64,000 nucleotides of DNA from Bacillota bacterium (GCA_023412005.1 JAEYOE010000031.1:70168-134167), one strand, 5' to 3'; numbered from the stretch's first letter, positions 34,538-42,319 are shown. Numbers and translations: made by a program. The notes: a model not told the origin generated them from the sequence alone.

Positions 34538-35000
34538 GAGCGGTCACCACCGGAACCCATAGTTCATAATCGCCCCGAACGTTATCTGGATAATATTCAA
34601 AATAAACATTGAGCTCTTTGTGGACCTCCAGCCCGGATTGGGGAATTTCTTTATAAAAGAAATCATTCCATGCTTTAATAATATTTTCACCCTTACGAAA
34701 GCACGCTTTTGCGTATGTCGCTTCGGTGACTTTTTTTATAATAAACCGACCAGGTGCTGCGTTGACTTGCCCAATTTCAATCCCCAGCAGATAACAGTAT
34801 CGTTAGTGGCCTTGGGTGTACCAAGTTAATCCATAGTAGCCTTTTTTAACTTCTTTCATCGTCATAAGCAACTCTTCTTTGCCGCTATCAAAAAAATCGT
34901 TATACAAGGCCGAAATATCCGAATCATTTTGTGCCGCTGTCGTTTCCACGCAAAAACCGCATATAAAAAACGTATCTCTCTCTACTAGGCTGAATTCCAC
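34530..35000 (-). pseudogene. GyrI-like effector-binding protein gene with an in-frame stop
   Basis: From a GTG at 35000 (AGGTG just upstream) the frame reads MEFSLVERDTFFICGFCVET... to WYTQGH, meets TAA at 34803-34805, and then continues in the same frame as RYCYLLGIEIGQVN through ...YFEYYPDNVRGDYELWVPV to a TGA at 34530. The whole resembles the single-domain GyrI/AraC-effector-binding fold (about 155 residues), which binds small hydrophobic molecules. The continuity on both sides of one stop codon argues for a recent nonsense mutation. Suppression or a sequencing error cannot be excluded. The downstream DUF3788-like gene overlaps its end by 8 bp. Confidence 0.75.
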
Positions 35001-35069
35001 GTCACACCTCAATTTTTATTGGTATATTAACACAAGAAACATGACGACTGTATGTCATATTTCAGTTAT

Positions 35070-35100
35070 AAAAAGCCGTCGAAAACTTTTCGACGGCTTT
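35070..35100 (-). terminator. intrinsic terminator after the MerR/TipAS gene
   Basis: Near-perfect hairpin AAAGCCGTCGAAAA/TTTTCGACGGCTTT with T5 on the minus strand, 11 bp after the regulator's stop. It is symmetrical enough to work in both directions. Confidence 0.88.
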
Positions 35101-35110
35101 CATGAAGATC

Positions 35111-35866
35111 TCAGTTGCAGAATACCATTATCGCGTCGCGCAGAAACACGGCGCAACCGGGCGCGATTTTTTCGTAATACGCGGTAAACCGTTCATCGTC
35201 TACATACATCTGCGCGAGCCCTTTGTGGGCCTCCCGGCTGTAGCTTGACCATGTGCACATCAGCCACTCCTTGTGCAGCGCGCACGCCTTCTGCGCCAGC
35301 TCACCGGCAGGGTCTTTGGTGCTCATGGCCGCTTTCAGCGTTTCGCTGATTTGATCCGAGAGCGCTTGCATGCGCGCATACTGCTGCTGCGACATGCCTT
35401 TAAGTTTCGCGTTCGATTGGTCAACCGCGTCCTCACCGTAACGGGCGCGCACTTCTTCGCCGTAATTTTCTTCATTCTCGCGAATCAGCTTATCTTTGAG
35501 CCCTTCAAATTTCTCTTTGTCCGTCATTATCGTTTCTCCTTTCTCGGAGGCGATGGTTTTCTGTACATTTTTTATCATGGCATCCACCCGGCTGCGCTCA
35601 TTGAGCAGTACCGCCAAATGCGCCTCCAGCGCTGAAAGACGCATATAGTTCGACGAGGTGATGATGCTTTTGATATCATCCAGCCCCACGCCCATTTCGC
35701 GATAAAACAATATTTGCTGCAGCGTATCAACCTCTTGCGTTCCGTAGACACGGTAACCCGATTCCGTCAGAAACTTGGGACGCAGCAGGCCGATTTCATC
35801 GTAATACCGTAATGTGCGCGTGCTCACGCCAGCGAGCCTGGCCAGTGTGCTGATTGTATAATCCAT
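35111..35866 (-). CDS. MerR-family regulator with TipAS ligand-binding domain
   Basis: A 251-residue regulator. The N-terminal winged helix (YTISTLARLAGVSTRTLRYYDEIGLL, here residues 3-28) and coiled coil (about 75-112) are MerR-type, and the C-terminal part (about 115-250) is a TipAS domain, the drug-binding antibiotic-recognition fold of TipAL/Mta/SkgA. A GAGGAG ribosome site precedes the ATG at 35866. Its own promoter has the long 19-bp spacer typical of MerR-activated promoters, so it probably autoactivates when it binds ligand. No exporter or target gene lies directly behind it; it is ended by a strong terminator. The ligand is unknown. Confidence 0.9.
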   Translation of the reverse strand: MDYTISTLARLAGVSTRTLRYYDEIGLLRPKFLTESGYRVYGTQEVDTLQQILFYREMGVGLDDIKSIITSSNYMRLSALEAHLAVLLNERSRVDAMIKNVQKTIASEKGETIMTDKEKFEGLKDKLIRENEENYGEEVRARYGEDAVDQSNAKLKGMSQQQYARMQALSDQISETLKAAMSTKDPAGELAQKACALHKEWLMCTWSSYSREAHKGLAQMYVDDERFTAYYEKIAPGCAVFLRDAIMVFCN

Positions 35867-35887
35867 CGCTTTCTCCTCCCGAAATCC

Positions 35888-35918
35888 ATCGTAAACGTTG
35901 ACGCTGCGTTAATGTCAA
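35888..35918 (-). promoter_or_regulatory. MerR-type promoter/operator with 19-bp spacer
   Basis: On the minus strand TTGACA, exactly 19 bp, TACGAT. The spacer contains an inverted repeat: TTGAC at the -35 is mirrored by GTCAA 10 bp later. MerR proteins twist such over-long spacers to activate transcription. The start would be about 10 bp downstream of 35888. Confidence 0.8.
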
Positions 35919-36015
35919 GCACTTATTTAAAAAATATTTTTTAGCGATTTGCAGGCAGCGAACGTGTCCTTAAGGCTTCACCTGCAAGGAAGCTCAGGTT
36001 GTCGAAAAAGGTACA

Positions 36016-36110
36016 TATGTCATTGCTATGAAAGTAACTAATTCGGTCATCCGGAGGATCGAGCGACGACTACGTTGTACTAGGATCTGTTGAGACAGAT
36101 TCTTTTCCAC
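36016..36110. repeat. dispersed intergenic repeat, copy 2
   Basis: Shares TATGTCATTG, GAAAGT, TTCGGTCATCC, AGCGACGA, AGGATCTGTTG, ACAGATTCT and TTCCAC in the same order with copy 1 at 14827. It lacks the right half of that copy. Confidence 0.75.
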
Positions 36111-36113
36111 CGT

Positions 36114-36205
36114 CGGCAGGCGACTGATGAGGTGTGATTTTAAATATGATTTATACAAATACCTCATCCGGCACTGCGTGCCACCTTCTCCTCGAGGAGA
36201 AGGCA
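36114..36205. repeat. palindromic REP-like element
   Basis: Starts GGCAGGCGACTGATGAGG and ends in a perfect 20-bp palindrome CCTTCTCCTCGAGGAGAAGG at 36184-36203. GGCGACTGATG and a GAGGAGAAG stretch recur in the other order at 52614-52652. Confidence 0.65.
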
Positions 36206-36210
36206 TTTAC

Positions 36211-36237
36211 AAAAAACAGCGTCTAGAAACTGACGCT
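36211..36237 (-). terminator. intrinsic terminator downstream of the copper-chaperone gene
   Basis: Minus-strand stem AGCGTC/GACGCT with an 8-nt loop, followed by TTTTTT. It lies about 90 bp after the HMA-domain gene; the space between holds no convincing gene. Confidence 0.7.
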
Positions 36238-36326
36238 ATTCAACGCCCGATATGGTCACACCGAATAAGACCTGCGGATCAATCGTCACCGCCAGTTTTT
36301 CTGTCACAAGGCTATGCTTTCTTTCA

Positions 36327-36533
36327 TTACATTTCCTCTAAGCCGTATCCCGCTTCATCAACGGCATTTCTGATCGCCGCAAAATTCATCTTGTCTTTGT
36401 TATACTCAACCGACAACGTTTCAGCTTGAAGGTCAACCGACACCGACGTGACACCCTCCAGTACGGCAACCGCATTTTGAACCCTTTTTACACAGGCTTC
36501 ACAGCCCATTCCCGTCACATGATAACGTTCCAT
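36327..36533 (-). CDS. heavy-metal-associated (HMA) domain protein, copper chaperone-like
   Basis: A 68-residue single HMA domain. The metal-binding motif is GMGCEACVKRVQNAV (CxxC at about residues 10-13), and the fold ends AIRNAVDEAGYGLEEM. Such proteins carry Cu(I) to P-type ATPases or act as sensors. The frame opens at 36584, but GGAGGT lies 7 bp before the ATG at 36533 (MERYHVTGMGCE), which is chosen. No CopA-type ATPase or copper repressor gene is adjacent; the gene stands alone between a repeat/terminator and a divergent diguanylate cyclase. Confidence 0.88.
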   Translation of the reverse strand: MERYHVTGMGCEACVKRVQNAVAVLEGVTSVSVDLQAETLSVEYNKDKMNFAAIRNAVDEAGYGLEEM

Positions 36534-36838
36534 GCTATTTACCTCCGCAGAAATTAAACTTTTTTGTTTCATATCTTTTCCCAATCTTTAGCTTATTACA
36601 ACCTGCCACAGTCGTCAATTATCGCCGACGCAGCGGTTTTGCAATCGCTCCGATTTTGCACTATTAAATTTTACTGCATACAAATGGATCGGTGTTTTTA
36701 TCACGGAAGCTAACAAGAGTCATCATCAAATGGGTATGATTCTTTTATACTGCCGTGGTGAACGACCCGCAATTTCTATTGATTATCAGATTTTTGTCCG
36801 TAATGTTTTTATAATGTCAAATTAATGCTTATAAAATA

Positions 36839-36868
36839 TTGGCTATTTTTATCGAATAATGTTATATT
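36839..36868 (+). promoter_or_regulatory. candidate promoter of the first diguanylate cyclase
   Basis: TTGGCT, 18 bp, TATATT, ending 31 bp before the chosen start. The rest of the 366-bp gap between the two divergent genes (36534-36838) shows no gene. Confidence 0.45.
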
Positions 36869-36899
36869 TATATAAAGTAAAATGATTCGGAGTCAAATC

Positions 36900-38054
36900 A
36901 TGCTGCAAAAGATGATGTCGGTCTTACGCAGTGCGAAAGAAGCGAATTCAAGCGTAGCCGCCGAGCTCACACAAATCAATTTAAAGAGACTGTTTTACGC
37001 AAGCATATGCTGTATTATACTTAATGCTGTGGCCATCACGATGCTGCTGAGTCTGCCGATTGGAAATGCGCTTTGGCAGACGAGACAAATATGGATTAAC
37101 ATCGTCATGATGTTATTTGTGCTGGTTCTCATGCTGCCTGCGAGAATCGCCTATAAAAAGAACATATTCAAAGCATTCGCCAAAGCCGTCCCTTACATCG
37201 GTTTTATCGGCCTAACGGCATTTAGTCTCGCATCCACGGCAAACGATCATCTTATCAGCAGCAGCATTATCACGTACATAATGGTCTGTCTGCTCAGCGG
37301 CGCGCTTTTTCTGATCCGTCCGCTGCATTCCATACTGCTCTATGCCGTTTCATACGCGGCACTTGTTATCATCAATTCATATTCATCAGAACCCGATGCA
37401 ATCCGCGTGGCCAATCAAATCAACGCTTTAACCATGACAGCTCTGAGTGCTTTTCTCTCCGTTATGCTTTGGCATAACAACCGAACGAACGTGCTGCAAT
37501 CATATCAGATTCGTACCCAGCAAAAGCTTTTGGAAAAAGACAACGTTTATCTTCATAAAATGGCCTATTACGATCCGCTGACCGCGCTGCCAAACAGGCG
37601 GTATCTGAATGATATTTTACAAAAAGAAATTGCGCTGATGATGCGAAAGAACTATGAATCGTGCCTGATTATGCTCGATATCGATTATTTCAAATTCGTA
37701 AACGACTGCCATGGTCATCCCGTGGGCGATAAGCTGCTTGTTCAAATCAGCACACTTTTGTCTCAAAACATCCGCAAATACGATACGATCTGCCGTCTCG
37801 GCGGCGAAGAATTTTTAATATTACTCCCTCAAACTGATTTGGACGAAGCTTTGGCTGTTGCCCATAAGCTGCTCAACGTCATTTCGTCTCAGCCCTTTGT
37901 GATTAACGACAAAACAGTGAGCATTACAACCAGCATCGGCGTCTCGCGCCTTAATAAAGACGCAGACGCCTCGCTGATTGAACAATATACCCATGTGGAT
38001 ACGGCGCTGTATAAAGCCAAGCGTGACGGACGCAACTGCGTGAGGACCGCTTAA
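36900..38054 (+). CDS. membrane diguanylate cyclase (GGDEF), I-site present
   Basis: A 384-residue protein: six hydrophobic helices at about residues 26-185, a short coiled coil, then a GGDEF domain (about 220-380). The catalytic core is DIDYFKFVNDCHGHPVGD and RLGGEEF, so cyclic-di-GMP synthesis from two GTP is expected. The product-inhibition I-site RxxD is intact (RKYD, four residues before RLGGEEF). The frame is open from 36882, but CGGAG lies inside that extension and 8 bp before the ATG at 36900, which is chosen. The N-terminal membrane part has no recognisable sensor family. It converges on the ABC permease gene with 4 bp of overlap. Confidence 0.9.
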   Translation: MLQKMMSVLRSAKEANSSVAAELTQINLKRLFYASICCIILNAVAITMLLSLPIGNALWQTRQIWINIVMMLFVLVLMLPARIAYKKNIFKAFAKAVPYIGFIGLTAFSLASTANDHLISSSIITYIMVCLLSGALFLIRPLHSILLYAVSYAALVIINSYSSEPDAIRVANQINALTMTALSAFLSVMLWHNNRTNVLQSYQIRTQQKLLEKDNVYLHKMAYYDPLTALPNRRYLNDILQKEIALMMRKNYESCLIMLDIDYFKFVNDCHGHPVGDKLLVQISTLLSQNIRKYDTICRLGGEEFLILLPQTDLDEALAVAHKLLNVISSQPFVINDKTVSITTSIGVSRLNKDADASLIEQYTHVDTALYKAKRDGRNCVRTA

Positions 38055-38794
38055 CTTACCGATAGCTTCACCGTCGCGCGGCGTGACAGCAGAAACGCGA
38101 TCAATCCTGATATCGCTGCAAATGCCAAATCCATTCCCATGGCCACATACGGGCTGCCGCTCAAACGTCCCGAGCAGAAAGCAGCAACCGATGCTAAAAA
38201 CCTGAATATTTCACCCGAGAACAACTGCGCGTCGATGATAGGCAGCAGTATGAAGAAGAAAACGGGTACGCCTATGGATATCGCGAGCTTAAGCGGTTTG
38301 TTCATGCGGTAAAATGCCGTTGTTATAAAGTATCCCAGCATGATACAGGCCAGATTTTTAAAGAACATGCTCAGGAACCCTTCGGCATACATTAAGGCTC
38401 CGCTGTTGGCATAGCGTTCTGCAAACGAATAAGTCCATGCAGGCTGATATTCGATCAATTGGCTCAGAATCAGCGAGTTGAAGGTGTCTATCAGCGCAAT
38501 GCCTGCGCATAAAATAGCGGCAGCCGCTGCAAAACTCACAAACAACGTCTTTCTTGATATGCCGTTGGAGCAAAACATATGGAACGTTGATTTATAGGCA
38601 TTCAAGCCGACCACAAACAAAAAGATCATGGATGATGCGTCAATGCCGCCGAACCTCATATCCAAGTCGATATGCCGAAAAGCGAGGAACGTTATGCCCA
38701 ATAATACGGCAAGCGAATAGATCACGATGTAATAGATGATAACAGGCCATTTTATGCTGTTTAGTTGATATTTTAACGATGGTGCCAATCTCAT
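38051..38794 (-). CDS. ABC transporter permease of a YtrA-type operon
   Basis: A 247-residue membrane protein with six hydrophobic segments (about residues 17-37, 51-69, 85-107, 138-158, 168-188 and 214-238), matching the ABC-2-like permeases paired with YtrA regulators. The sequence itself shows no strong motif. It starts 15 bp after the ATPase gene and shares its strand, so together they form one exporter. Substrate unknown; related operons respond to cell-wall antibiotics, which is inference from the family. Confidence 0.75.
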   Translation of the reverse strand: MRLAPSLKYQLNSIKWPVIIYYIVIYSLAVLLGITFLAFRHIDLDMRFGGIDASSMIFLFVVGLNAYKSTFHMFCSNGISRKTLFVSFAAAAAILCAGIALIDTFNSLILSQLIEYQPAWTYSFAERYANSGALMYAEGFLSMFFKNLACIMLGYFITTAFYRMNKPLKLAISIGVPVFFFILLPIIDAQLFSGEIFRFLASVAAFCSGRLSGSPYVAMGMDLAFAAISGLIAFLLSRRATVKLSVS

Positions 38795-38809
38795 AATGAT
38801 ATCCTCCTT

Positions 38810-39661
38810 TTAAGAATTTGTCAGATGAATAAACAGGCTTTGCAGATTAAGCTTTGATACTTCTATTCCCTGCGGTACGGCTGTTTCATCCAGTGTTTCG
38901 AGCAAATATGCACTTTTCATGCCGCCAAGACTGTCTTGCCCCAGCACCCTTTTGCCTTGTGTGAAACTGTCGACAAGGCCGGTCGGTCCCGTCACCGTCA
39001 CCCCTGCCTTGAGTGCATTTTGAGTGGTGTCGTTCATAATGATCATGCCGTTTTTTATGATCGCGACATTTTCAATGACACTGGCTGCTTCTTCAATCAA
39101 GTGTGTTGAGATAACTATTGTTTTGGGCGCACGGCTGTAGCTCTCAATCAGTTCGCGGTAAAACACATCGCGGTAATTCGCATCCAGCCCCAAAACCGGC
39201 TCATCCAGCAGCAGCACCGGCGCATTGCACGACAGCGCAACAATGATTTTGTAAATCGATTTGTAGCCGGTAGACAGCGCTTTAACTTTCTTCTTGGTAT
39301 TCAGCGAAAACTTATCGGCCAGCTGCCTCGCATACTCATTGTCCATATCAGGATAGAATTCGTTTGTCCACCTGAATACTTCCTTGACTGTCATGGTATC
39401 GGGATACAGCGATTGTTCCGTCATGCAGTATACCTTTTTTAATACGGCATCGTTTTCCTGCACCGGTTCCCCATCGATTAAGACCGTTCCTTCAGTGGGG
39501 AACAGTTTGTTTGTAATCAGCCCGAGCAGTGTGGATTTGCCTGCCCCGTTGCGGCCCAGCAATCCGCAGATTTTGTTTTCCTCAAATGTCAGCGTCACAT
39601 TCTTCAAAGCTGTGGTTGTCCCGAAGCATTTTGTAACGTTTTTGACCTCAATCAAGCTCAT
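38810..39661 (-). CDS. ABC transporter ATP-binding protein
   Basis: A 283-residue ATPase. Walker A is GLLGRNGAGKSTLLGLI (about residues 34-50), the signature is replaced by LSTGYKSIYKII (about 133-144, LSxGY in place of LSGGQ), and Walker B is LLLDEPVLGLD (about 154-164). The switch His is in VISTHLIEEA. The altered signature and the C-terminal extension (about 215-283) are typical of the YtrB group. It overlaps the regulator gene by 14 bp and precedes the permease by 15 bp. Confidence 0.9.
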   Translation of the reverse strand: MSLIEVKNVTKCFGTTTALKNVTLTFEENKICGLLGRNGAGKSTLLGLITNKLFPTEGTVLIDGEPVQENDAVLKKVYCMTEQSLYPDTMTVKEVFRWTNEFYPDMDNEYARQLADKFSLNTKKKVKALSTGYKSIYKIIVALSCNAPVLLLDEPVLGLDANYRDVFYRELIESYSRAPKTIVISTHLIEEAASVIENVAIIKNGMIIMNDTTQNALKAGVTVTGPTGLVDSFTQGKRVLGQDSLGGMKSAYLLETLDETAVPQGIEVSKLNLQSLFIHLTNS

Positions 39662-40025
39662 TTTTTGTTCCTTTCTCTAACATTTCATTGATTTCGTCCA
39701 CAGATATGGATAGCTTTTGCGCTTCCGACAGCAGCGGCAGCACGAATTTTTCGAAAAATAGCTGCTTTCTTTTTTTCAATATCACGTCTTTAGCTCCTTT
39801 TGCAACAAACATTCCAAGACCTCTTTTTTTATAAAGAATACCGTCGTCCGCCAGCATTGTTATGCCTTTCAATGCTGTCGCGGGGTTGATCTTGTAGCTC
39901 ACTGATATCTCGGTTGTAGACGGTGCCTGCATGTCTTCCTCCAGCGCACCGGTGAGAATCGCATTTTCTATCTGTTCGGCAATCTGAATGAATATAGGCA
40001 CGTCACTCTGCAAATCCAGCTGCAC
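39648..40025 (-). CDS. GntR-family regulator, YtrA subfamily
   Basis: A 125-residue protein: a short winged helix-turn-helix (IFIQIAEQIENAILTGALEE... to ...KKRGLGMFVAKGAK, about residues 10-75) and a small C-terminal dimerisation tail, the YtrA form. It starts at a GTG at 40025 after GGAGG. It is the first gene of the regulator-ATPase-permease operon and should repress it. A 24-bp inverted repeat covers its -10 and start region. Confidence 0.9.
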   Translation of the reverse strand: MQLDLQSDVPIFIQIAEQIENAILTGALEEDMQAPSTTEISVSYKINPATALKGITMLADDGILYKKRGLGMFVAKGAKDVILKKRKQLFFEKFVLPLLSEAQKLSISVDEINEMLEKGTKNELD

Positions 40026-40039
40026 ATCATCACCTCCTT

Positions 40040-40063
40040 AGTTAGTTACTCATGTAGCTAACT
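40040..40063. promoter_or_regulatory. YtrA-type operator
   Basis: Inverted repeat AGTTAGTTAC-4 bp-GTAGCTAACT, nine of ten positions symmetrical, placed between the -10 and the ribosome site of the regulator gene. Very likely where the GntR/YtrA protein binds to shut off its own operon. Confidence 0.82.
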
Positions 40064-40089
40064 ATATACCATGCCATCCGATTTGTCAA
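40061..40089 (-). promoter_or_regulatory. promoter of the YtrA-type operon
   Basis: Minus-strand TTGACA, 17 bp, TATAGT. The -10 touches the edge of the operator, so a bound repressor would block polymerase. Confidence 0.82.
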
Positions 40090-40205
40090 TTCTTAATTAT
40101 TAATTTTTTTCGTTATTAGCATTGAGGCTCGTTTATTGACACATCTTGCGGCTTCAATTTATAATGATAAAATGTTTTATAATCAGAGATAGCGAAAGGA
40201 CGCAT

Positions 40206-41324
40206 ATGGAAAAACTATTAGAAGGATTTGCTAATTTTAGCTGGCAGCAGGGTGTTATGATCGTTATCGGGCTCCTCCTCATTTTTTTAGCGATAAAAAA
40301 AGAATATGAGCCTATGCTGTTACTGCCAATCGGCTTTGGTTGTCTGCTCACCAATCTTCCGCTTTCATCGGTTGCAGTTACAGGATTTTTGAAGATTCTT
40401 TATGACGCCGGAATTAGTACTGAGCTTTTCCCGCTGCTCATTTTTATCGCAATCGGCGCGATGATTGATTTCTCACCGCTGCTAAAACAGCCTGTTATGC
40501 TGTTTTTCGGTGCGGCGGCGCAATTCGGCATATTTGCAGCAATGATGCTGGCGATCTGTGCCAACGCCATTATTCCAGATATTTTCAGTTTGAAGGAAGC
40601 GGCGGCTGTCGGCATTATCGGCGCGGCAGACGGCCCGACGACGATATTCGTCGGCAATAAGTTCGCCCGAGATTATATGGGTGCTTTGTCTGTGGCGGCC
40701 TATTCGTATATGTCTCTTGTGCCAATTATCCAGCCGCCGATTATTAAGCTGCTGACCACCAAAAAGGAACGCAGAATTCATATGGATTCGGATGTCGGCA
40801 AGCCCATTCCGAAGCCCGTACTCATCATCTTCCCCATCGCCATTACAATAGTGGTTGGGTTCATCGCTCCTGAAGGCTTAGCACTTGTAGGCTCTTTGAT
40901 GTTCGGTAATCTCATAAGAGAGTGCGGCGTATTAAAACGGCTCTCTGATTCGGCCCAGAATGAACTCGCAAACTTGGTGACATTGCTGCTTGGTATCACG
41001 ATCGGCTCTACGATGTTGGCAGAGAAATTCATTCAATGGGATACAGTCTTAATAATGTGTATCGGTTTGTTTGCATTCATTTTTGACACAGCAGGCGGTG
41101 TGCTTTTCGCAAAGCTGATCAACCTGTTCTTAAAAAAGAAGGTCAACCCGATGATCGGAGCGGCGGGTATATCCGCATTCCCGATGTCCGCCCGTGTTAT
41201 TCATAAAATGGCACAGAAAGAGGATCCGTCTAACTTCATACTGATGCCCGCCATCGGCGCTAACGTATCGGGTCAGATCGGGTCTATTATCGCAGGCGCA
41301 GTCCTGATTTCGTTATTGAGTTAA
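40206..41324 (+). CDS. sodium-translocating decarboxylase beta subunit (OadB-like)
   Basis: A 372-residue membrane protein with about ten helices. AAVGIIGAADGPTTIFVGNKFA (about residues 126-147, quoted only in part: GAADGPTTIF) carries the essential Asp of OadB/GcdB/MmdB, and GAAGISAFPMSARVIHKMAQ is the conserved C-terminal half motif. These subunits couple biotin-carrier decarboxylation to Na+ export. The frame opens at 40146, but GAAAGGA lies just before the ATG at 40206. No alpha or biotin-carrier subunit lies nearby; only a gamma-like gene follows 12 bp later. The rest of the complex must be elsewhere, or this is a lone pump or channel. Confidence 0.9.
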   Translation: MEKLLEGFANFSWQQGVMIVIGLLLIFLAIKKEYEPMLLLPIGFGCLLTNLPLSSVAVTGFLKILYDAGISTELFPLLIFIAIGAMIDFSPLLKQPVMLFFGAAAQFGIFAAMMLAICANAIIPDIFSLKEAAAVGIIGAADGPTTIFVGNKFARDYMGALSVAAYSYMSLVPIIQPPIIKLLTTKKERRIHMDSDVGKPIPKPVLIIFPIAITIVVGFIAPEGLALVGSLMFGNLIRECGVLKRLSDSAQNELANLVTLLLGITIGSTMLAEKFIQWDTVLIMCIGLFAFIFDTAGGVLFAKLINLFLKKKVNPMIGAAGISAFPMSARVIHKMAQKEDPSNFILMPAIGANVSGQIGSIIAGAVLISLLS

Positions 41325-41336
41325 CAGGAGGTAATT

Positions 41337-41474
41337 ATGAACGTAGGTGACATGCTGAATCAAGGCTTGCAGTATATGGGTATCGGCGTCGGCGTTGTGT
41401 TCGCCGTATTGGCCATCTTTGTCGTGTTTATTTGGATTTTGAGAAAAATTTGGCCGTCCAAGGAAAGCGAATAA
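41337..41474 (+). CDS. very short OadG-like gamma subunit
   Basis: A 45-residue bitopic protein: one hydrophobic helix at about residues 14-35 (GIGVGVVFAVLAIFVVFIW, then ILRKIW) and a short charged tail ending KESE. A strong AGGAGG lies 7 bp before the ATG. Gamma subunits of OadABG-type pumps have one N-terminal membrane helix and link the cytoplasmic alpha subunit to beta. At 45 residues it lacks the cytoplasmic Pro-rich/His tail of OadG proteins. Position 12 bp after the beta gene supports the call. Confidence 0.72.
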   Translation: MNVGDMLNQGLQYMGIGVGVVFAVLAIFVVFIWILRKIWPSKESE

Positions 41475-41577
41475 AGATAACCGCTCTGACAAATGGGTCT
41501 CTTGATAAGAAAACCATTCTGTCATACTTTTTCTTTATAATGAAACGCAAAGCGAAATAACAAATTCGATTGAATGT

Positions 41578-41612
41578 ATCCCCTGTCAAAGTGCTTTTGA
41601 TAGGGGATTTTT
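41578..41612 (+). terminator. intrinsic terminator of the oadB-oadG pair
   Basis: Stem ATCCCCTGTCAAA against TTTTGATAGGGGAT with one G:U pair, followed by T5. It lies about 100 bp after the short gamma gene. Confidence 0.8.
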
Positions 41613-41737
41613 CTCCTCTGCATCTGTTCGCAGATGATCGTTCAATACACATCGATATCTATGTCAATACCCAGCCCCGGTGCATGCACCGGGCATTTTG
41701 TTGCGAAGTATAATAAGAAACGCTCACGTTTTATTCG

Positions 41738-42319
41738 TCAATCGAGCTTTTTGATCATCATTGATGCGGATACCCCGTTGCTGTCTGTTTCGACGCTGAT
41801 GGCCGTGCCTGATGTCATGATCAGCCTGATCACCGCTCCCTGATTTAATTCCGTAATCACGGAAGCGCCGAACATACACCCCTGGGTATCGACTAATTTC
41901 GCCGACACACTTCCGTCCACGGTTTGCCCGTCGATCTGAACGGCAAACGCCGCATAAGCTGAATTTATTGTATGGGCGCTTACTGTATAACTGATCTCGT
42001 AGATCCCGCTCTGCCCGGCCACAATTTCAGGCGAATCGTCAGCATGGTTCAACCCTTGCAAAACTGTATGGCTGTCGAACCGAACCGGCGCCACATCTCC
42101 CGGCACCGTAACTGTCAGCACCTGCGGCTCGGTATGATAAAAACAACCGATTGCTTTTTGATTGTCCTGCTGATTTACTGCCTCTTCGCCGGATATCAGG
42201 GGCGGCTCAGCAGCCGGCAAATCAATCATATTTTTTTGTGTCTGCCGATTGCGCTTCCAGTGCAGCGCGTTATTGCTTTGCATCTGTGTTTTAAAATTTC
42301 TGTAATATGTAATGCTCAT
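41738..42319 (-). CDS. BclA C-terminal-like (TNF/C1q-type) surface protein without collagen repeat
   Basis: A 193-residue protein. The N-terminal 75 residues are polar and unlike any known domain; from about residue 75 to the end the sequence VRFDSHTVLQGLNHADDS, then GIYEISYTVSAH, FAVQIDGQTVDGS, and ISVETDSNGVSASMMIKKLD follows the jelly-roll pattern of the BclA exosporium protein's C-terminal domain. No Gly-X-X collagen-like repeats and no signal peptide are seen, as in other spore-surface proteins assembled from the mother-cell cytoplasm. A role on the spore surface is inference. It is a single gene flanked by gaps. Confidence 0.7.
   Translation of the reverse strand: MSITYYRNFKTQMQSNNALHWKRNRQTQKNMIDLPAAEPPLISGEEAVNQQDNQKAIGCFYHTEPQVLTVTVPGDVAPVRFDSHTVLQGLNHADDSPEIVAGQSGIYEISYTVSAHTINSAYAAFAVQIDGQTVDGSVSAKLVDTQGCMFGASVITELNQGAVIRLIMTSGTAISVETDSNGVSASMMIKKLD

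Noticed and set aside
36238..36326. Short minus-strand peptide after the copper-chaperone gene
   Set aside because: Begins MKESIA then stops; a frame change would give about 25 more residues, but there is no recognisable family and the terminator at 36211 explains the region.
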